Positions 60,298 through 64,000 of a stretch of 64,000 nt of DNA are shown here, in pieces. The stretch comes from Acidobacteriota bacterium (lineage in GTDB: Bacteria; Acidobacteriota; Terriglobia; Terriglobales; Acidobacteriaceae), in the NCBI GenBank assembly GCA_031296105.1, contig JARLGJ010000062.1:62001-126000 (forward strand). The letters are read 5' to 3'. A program made the translations under genes and the position numbers. The notes under the pieces are model-generated. The model worked only from the letters and a program-made list of their open reading frames with translations. It had not been told where the DNA came from and ran no database searches. The stretch's first letter is position 1. Every line of letters starts with the position of its first letter.

Positions 60298-61127
60298 GCG
60301 CCCTCCAGCGATTTGCGGACTTCATCGACGGCCAGGTGCGCCGGCATTTGCTTGCTGCTGAGCAGCGTCTGCAGACGCTCACGCAGGCGTACCAGGGCCA
60401 GCGAGTGAATCTGCGATACGCGCGATTCGCCGACACCCAGCACCGCCCCGGCCTCCTTCATCGTCAGCTCCTCGTAGTAATAAAGAGACAGCACTTGCTG
60501 CTCCTTTTCGTTCAATTCGGAGATGGCGTTGGTCAGCAACTGCTTCATCTCCGACTTCATGGTGAGGTAATACGGGCTGTCCTCGGGATTGCCGGGGAGA
60601 TATTCGCAGAGGTCTTCGTCCTGGTCGCGGCCGTTGTCGCTGTGCAGACTACCCAGGTCGAGGCCTTCCAACTCGCCGAGCAGATGTTGAAAGGCGTCGA
60701 GCGTCAGGCCAAGTTCATTGGCCAGATCCTGCTCGGTGGGCGCGTGGCCAAGCTGATGGCTGAGGCGCGCCGTGGCGCCCTCGATCATGCGGGCCTTGCG
60801 GCGCAGGTCGCGCGGACTCCAGTCGAGTTCGCGCAGGCTGTCCAGAATGGCGCCGCGAATGCGGAATTTGGCGTAGGTGTTGAACTGCACCTGGCGCGAC
60901 TCATCGTATTTGTTGAGTGCGTCCATCAGGCCAAGCACGCCGGCGTGGACAAGGTCTTCCAGCGGTACATGCTGCGGCAGGCGGTCGTGAATGTGGCGCG
61001 CAATGTAGCGCACCTGCGGCATCTGCTCCAGCAGAATACGGTTGCGGACCTCTTCGTCCAGCGGCTGGGCGTAGGGATCGTGGCGCTCTTTGGCGGCGTG
61101 TTTCGGCGTCGGCTTCAGGGTACTCAT
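60282..61127 (-). CDS. fliA: RNA polymerase sigma factor FliA (sigma-28)
   Basis: 281 aa. Region 2 (HVPLEDLVHAGVLGLMDALNKYDESRQVQFNTYAKFRIRGAILDSLRELDW), region 3 and region 4 (SELNEKEQQVLSLYYYEELTMKEAGAVLGVGESRVSQIHS). It directs late flagellar genes, and three promoters with its consensus lie in this window. Antagonised by FlgM, encoded 9 kb away. Confidence 0.95.
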   Translation of the reverse strand: MSTLKPTPKHAAKERHDPYAQPLDEEVRNRILLEQMPQVRYIARHIHDRLPQHVPLEDLVHAGVLGLMDALNKYDESRQVQFNTYAKFRIRGAILDSLRELDWSPRDLRRKARMIEGATARLSHQLGHAPTEQDLANELGLTLDAFQHLLGELEGLDLGSLHSDNGRDQDEDLCEYLPGNPEDSPYYLTMKSEMKQLLTNAISELNEKEQQVLSLYYYEELTMKEAGAVLGVGESRVSQIHSLALVRLRERLQTLLSSKQMPAHLAVDEVRKSLEGAWKKF

Positions 61128-63205
61128 GCGTTCAGGCTCCCAATCGAATGAACCGGGGTGAGAGCAGGAATCTCACCGTGAGAGATGACAACGACCTTGG
61201 GTAGAAATGGCTCCAGCAAACGGCGCAGGTGAAAGCGCGTGTTGGCCGAGCAGAGAATTACGGGGGTAGCAATTTCGGCGTGCTCGCCCACCATCTTGCG
61301 CAGGGCCTCCAGCAGGCGGCGGATGAACGTAGGTTGCAGCGCGGCGGCTCCGCCCAAGGGCATTTGCGGGGTAATGGCCTGGGTTAACTCTTCTTCCATG
61401 CGCGGATCGAGCGTGACCACCTTCAGCGTGCCCTGGTCGTCGAGCAGGGGTTTGATCAGCCAGCGTCCCAGGGCCTGGCGGCAGGCTTCCACCAGCACCA
61501 CGGTGTTCTTGCTTACCGGGGCGGTTTCCACCAGGGTCTCCAGCACGGTGCCCAGGTCGCGGATGGAGACCTGCTCGCGCAGCAACTGCTGCAGCACGCG
61601 CTGAATTTCGCCAAGCGACATCAGCTTGGGAATCAGTTCCTCCAAGAGCTTGGGATGAGAGTCGCTGAGCCGGTCCAGCAGGCGCTTGGTCTCCGAGCGC
61701 GTCAGCAACTCGTGCGCATACTGCCGGATCAACTCGGAGATATGCGTGGCCATTACCGACGTCTGGTCCACCACGGAATAGCCCAGGGCCAGCGCCTGCT
61801 CGCGCAACTCGGAAGTGATCCAGCGCGCGGGCACGCCGAAGGCGGGCTCCTTGGTGACGGTGCCGGGCAGCTTGGGCGGCAAAGGATCGCTGCTGATGGC
61901 AAGGACCATGTTCTCCGGCATCTCCCAGCGCGCAATCTCCACGCCGCGCAGGTAGATGACGTACTCGCGCGGCTTCAGGCGAAGGTTGTCCGTGATGTGC
62001 ACGCTGGGAATGACGAAGCCGAGCTGTCCGGCAAGGTGTTTGCGCAGGGCGCGCACGCGCGGCAAAAGCTGTCCGCCCTGGCGAGTGTCCACCAGCGGAA
62101 TGAGCGCGTAGCCGACTTCGAGCGAAATGTCGTCGAGCGCGATGAGCGCGTCCAGGGCCTCGGGGCCCGTGGGCGGCGGCGCCGTGGCAGCGCCGGGCTT
62201 GGCCGCGGCGGCCGCGGCTTCCACGGCGGCGACCTTTTGCAGCCGCCACGCCATAAAGCTCAGCAGCCCCACCATCAGGAAGAAGGAGAACTTGGGCATG
62301 CCCGGGATGATGCCCATGGCAAAGAGCGCGGCGGCGGCAATCCACAGCACGCGCGGCTTGGCAAAGAGTTGCTGTCCCAGGTCGCCGCTGAGGCTGGCGC
62401 CGCTGGAGGCGCGCGTTACCACCAGGCCGCCGGCAATCGAGATCAGCAGCGAGGGGATCATCGTCACCAGGCCATCGCCCACGGTGAGCACCGTGTAGGT
62501 CTTCAGCGCGTCGCGGAAGGGAATGTCGAGCTGGAAGACGCCGATGAGGAAGCCTGCGACGATGTTGATGGCCGTCAGCAGAATGGTGGCCAGGGCATCG
62601 CGCTGGCTGAAGCGCGCCGCGCCGTCCATGGCGCCGTAGAACTCGGCTTCGTGCGTCACGGCCTCGCGGCGGGCGCGGGCCTGCTTCTCGTCGATGAGGC
62701 CGGCGTTGAGGTCTGCGTCGATGGCCATCTGTTTGCCCGGCATGGCGTCCAGGGTGAAGCGTGCGGTGACCTCGGCGGTGCGCACCGCGCCATGGCTGAC
62801 CACCAGAAATTGAATGGCGATGAGCGCAATGAAGATGACGAAGCCCACCACGTAGTTGCCGCCGACCACAAATTGCCCGAAGGCGGCAATGACCTGTCCC
62901 GCGGCCGAGGTGCCTTCATTGCCGTGCAGCAGAATGCGCCGCGAACTGGCGAGGTTCAGCGCCAGACGGTAAAGCGTGAGCAGAAGAAGCAGGCTGGGAA
63001 AGACCGAGAACTGCACCGGACGCAGCAGGTAAACCGCCGAGAGCAACACGATCACCGAGGCCGTGATGCTCATGGCCAGCAGAAGGTCCAGCAGGAAGGC
63101 CGGCATCGGCACCATCATCACGAAGACCACCGAGACGGCGGCGGCGGGCACAATCCAATCCAGACTGCCGGCCTTGAGGAGCGATTTTGGTTTGGCTTCG
63201 GGCAT
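61124..63205 (-). CDS. flhA: Flagellar export apparatus gate protein FlhA
   Basis: 693 aa. N-terminal half with eight predicted helices and the FHIPEP region (TARFTLDAMPGKQMAIDADLNAG, LIDEKQARARR, FYGAMDGAARF); C-terminal cytosolic domain from about 330 that docks chaperone-substrate complexes. GGAGGGG within the end of flhB precedes the ATG. It overlaps fliA by 4 nt. Confidence 0.97.
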   Translation of the reverse strand: MPEAKPKSLLKAGSLDWIVPAAAVSVVFVMMVPMPAFLLDLLLAMSITASVIVLLSAVYLLRPVQFSVFPSLLLLLTLYRLALNLASSRRILLHGNEGTSAAGQVIAAFGQFVVGGNYVVGFVIFIALIAIQFLVVSHGAVRTAEVTARFTLDAMPGKQMAIDADLNAGLIDEKQARARREAVTHEAEFYGAMDGAARFSQRDALATILLTAINIVAGFLIGVFQLDIPFRDALKTYTVLTVGDGLVTMIPSLLISIAGGLVVTRASSGASLSGDLGQQLFAKPRVLWIAAAALFAMGIIPGMPKFSFFLMVGLLSFMAWRLQKVAAVEAAAAAAKPGAATAPPPTGPEALDALIALDDISLEVGYALIPLVDTRQGGQLLPRVRALRKHLAGQLGFVIPSVHITDNLRLKPREYVIYLRGVEIARWEMPENMVLAISSDPLPPKLPGTVTKEPAFGVPARWITSELREQALALGYSVVDQTSVMATHISELIRQYAHELLTRSETKRLLDRLSDSHPKLLEELIPKLMSLGEIQRVLQQLLREQVSIRDLGTVLETLVETAPVSKNTVVLVEACRQALGRWLIKPLLDDQGTLKVVTLDPRMEEELTQAITPQMPLGGAAALQPTFIRRLLEALRKMVGEHAEIATPVILCSANTRFHLRRLLEPFLPKVVVISHGEIPALTPVHSIGSLNA

Positions 63206-64000
63206 TTATCCCCTCCCCGCCGCGGCCTGGGCGTTTACGCGGAAGACGTAGGCCAGAATTTCGGCCACGGCGGCATAGAGTTTTTCGGGAATGACCTGCC
63301 CGACCTCAACCGTGCGGTACAAGCTCTGCGCCAGTGGACGGTTCTCGACCACCGGGATGCCCTCCCACAGCGCGATCTCCTTGATCTGCTGCGCGATCAG
63401 GTTCTGTCCCTTGGCCACCACGGACGGCGCGGGCATGTTGTCGCGATACTCCAGGGCCACGGCATAGTGCGTCGGGTTGGTGACGACGACGGTGGCATTC
63501 TTGGTGGCCTGCACCATGCGCGCGCGGCGCGCCATGCGCTGCAGGCGGCGAATGCGTCCCTTGGTGTGAGGATTGCCGTCGAGCTGCTTCATCTCCTCGC
63601 GAATTTCTTCCTTGCTCATGCGCAGGTCGGTTTCCTGCTTGCGGCGCATGGCCGCGTAGTCCACCACGGCCCAAATCAGCAGCAGCAGCCCGCACTTCCA
63701 GCAGATTTCAAAGACCAGCGTGCCGAGGTGCGCGGCCAGTTGCCGCGGCGAGGCCCAGGTTCCCAGCGCCAGCGTGGACCACTCGCGGCGGAAGACCGTG
63801 ACCGTGAAATAGACAATGCCCACGCCGGGGATCAGCGCCTTCAGCAACTGCACCACGGTGATGAGGCTGAAGATCTGTCCCAGGCGGTTGGCGGGATTCA
63901 TGCGTTGAATGTTGGGAGCCAGCAGCTTGGGCACAAAGACAAAGCCGCCCTGCGCCAGGGAGGCGAGCAGCGCCACGCCGCCGGCGGCCGCCAACGGACG
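63206..64000 (-). CDS. flhB: Flagellar export switch protein FlhB (3' part, cut by window edge)
   Basis: About 264 codons are visible; the 5' end lies beyond the right edge. Transmembrane helices, then the cytoplasmic domain with the self-cleaving NPTH in VVVTNPTHYAVALEY, which switches export from hook to filament substrates. The stop codon is directly followed by the flhA ATG. FlhB-FlhA order is as in most bacteria. Confidence 0.95.
   Translation of the reverse strand, partial: RPLAAAGGVALLASLAQGGFVFVPKLLAPNIQRMNPANRLGQIFSLITVVQLLKALIPGVGIVYFTVTVFRREWSTLALGTWASPRQLAAHLGTLVFEICWKCGLLLLIWAVVDYAAMRRKQETDLRMSKEEIREEMKQLDGNPHTKGRIRRLQRMARRARMVQATKNATVVVTNPTHYAVALEYRDNMPAPSVVAKGQNLIAQQIKEIALWEGIPVVENRPLAQSLYRTVEVGQVIPEKLYAAVAEILAYVFRVNAQAAAGRG

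Overview
The window is GC-rich (roughly 60%), densely coded DNA from a diderm, flagellated bacterium. Lol lipoprotein-export genes, genes for P-ring and L-ring proteins, a CcmF/CcmH cytochrome c route, a DUF2934 protein, PilZ and HDOD proteins and compound hairpin repeats together suggest an Acidobacteriota (Terriglobia-like) chromosome. This placement is inferred from gene content and style, not from an rRNA gene; no rRNA, tRNA, CRISPR array, insertion sequence or prophage was seen.

1-8.2 kb (mostly minus strand): 5' part of clpC, lolD, an alkaline-phosphatase/ENPP-type phosphodiesterase, lolC, a plus-strand secreted Cys-rich protein and a DUF885 metallopeptidase-like protein. 8.4-13.6 kb (plus): DUF2934 protein, stand-alone receiver, then a translationally coupled cytochrome c maturation operon (ccmF, an unusual ccmH, a small membrane protein, a carboxypeptidase-regulatory-like protein). 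13.6-22.1 kb (plus): a 147-bp compound hairpin element, htpX, a MoxR ATPase, a DUF4149-type membrane protein, ychF, a ZIP transporter, panE and the translation operon rpsP-khpA-rimM-trmD-rplS. 22.1-38.2 kb (mixed): zinc-ribbon membrane protein, a glutamate-semialdehyde-type aldehyde dehydrogenase, receiver proteins, a LuxR-type regulator with a degenerate receiver overlapping a PilZ gene, DUF2207 and LemA, an acyl-CoA synthetase, a DedA-rhodanese fusion followed by a second DedA, hcp, a DAHP synthase and an M28 peptidase.

38.4-64 kb is a motility and chemotaxis island. On the minus strand, read right to left: flhB-flhA-fliA-fliM-fliN-(MshEN-like orphan)-(half-HDOD)-cheY-cheX, then flgF-flgG-flgA-flgH-flgI-flgJ, then flgM-flgN-flgK-flgL. 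Plus strand: fliC-(unknown)-fliD-fliS. Minus strand again: flbD-motA-motB-cheA-cheR-HDOD-cheB. A regulatory cascade can be read from the DNA. A near-consensus sigma-54 promoter precedes flgF. Three sigma-28 promoters sharing TNAAGCC and CCGAT cores precede flgM, fliC and flbD. The cognate sigma factor FliA and its anti-sigma FlgM are both encoded here.

Most interesting observations: a GspE/MshE N-terminal (MshEN) domain with two 24-residue motifs and the 5-residue spacer, but no ATPase domain, inside the flagellar operon (candidate c-di-GMP receptor); an antisense terminator preceded by a CCUCCUC-loop hairpin at 9.2 kb (candidate sRNA) that overlaps a possible 42-aa ORF; a four-hairpin cassette with 12-bp inverted termini; a LuxR-type regulator lacking the phospho-acceptor Asp; a half-length HDOD protein; an 18-bp perfect hairpin abutting a receiver-gene start codon; and an acidic unknown protein between fliC and fliD.
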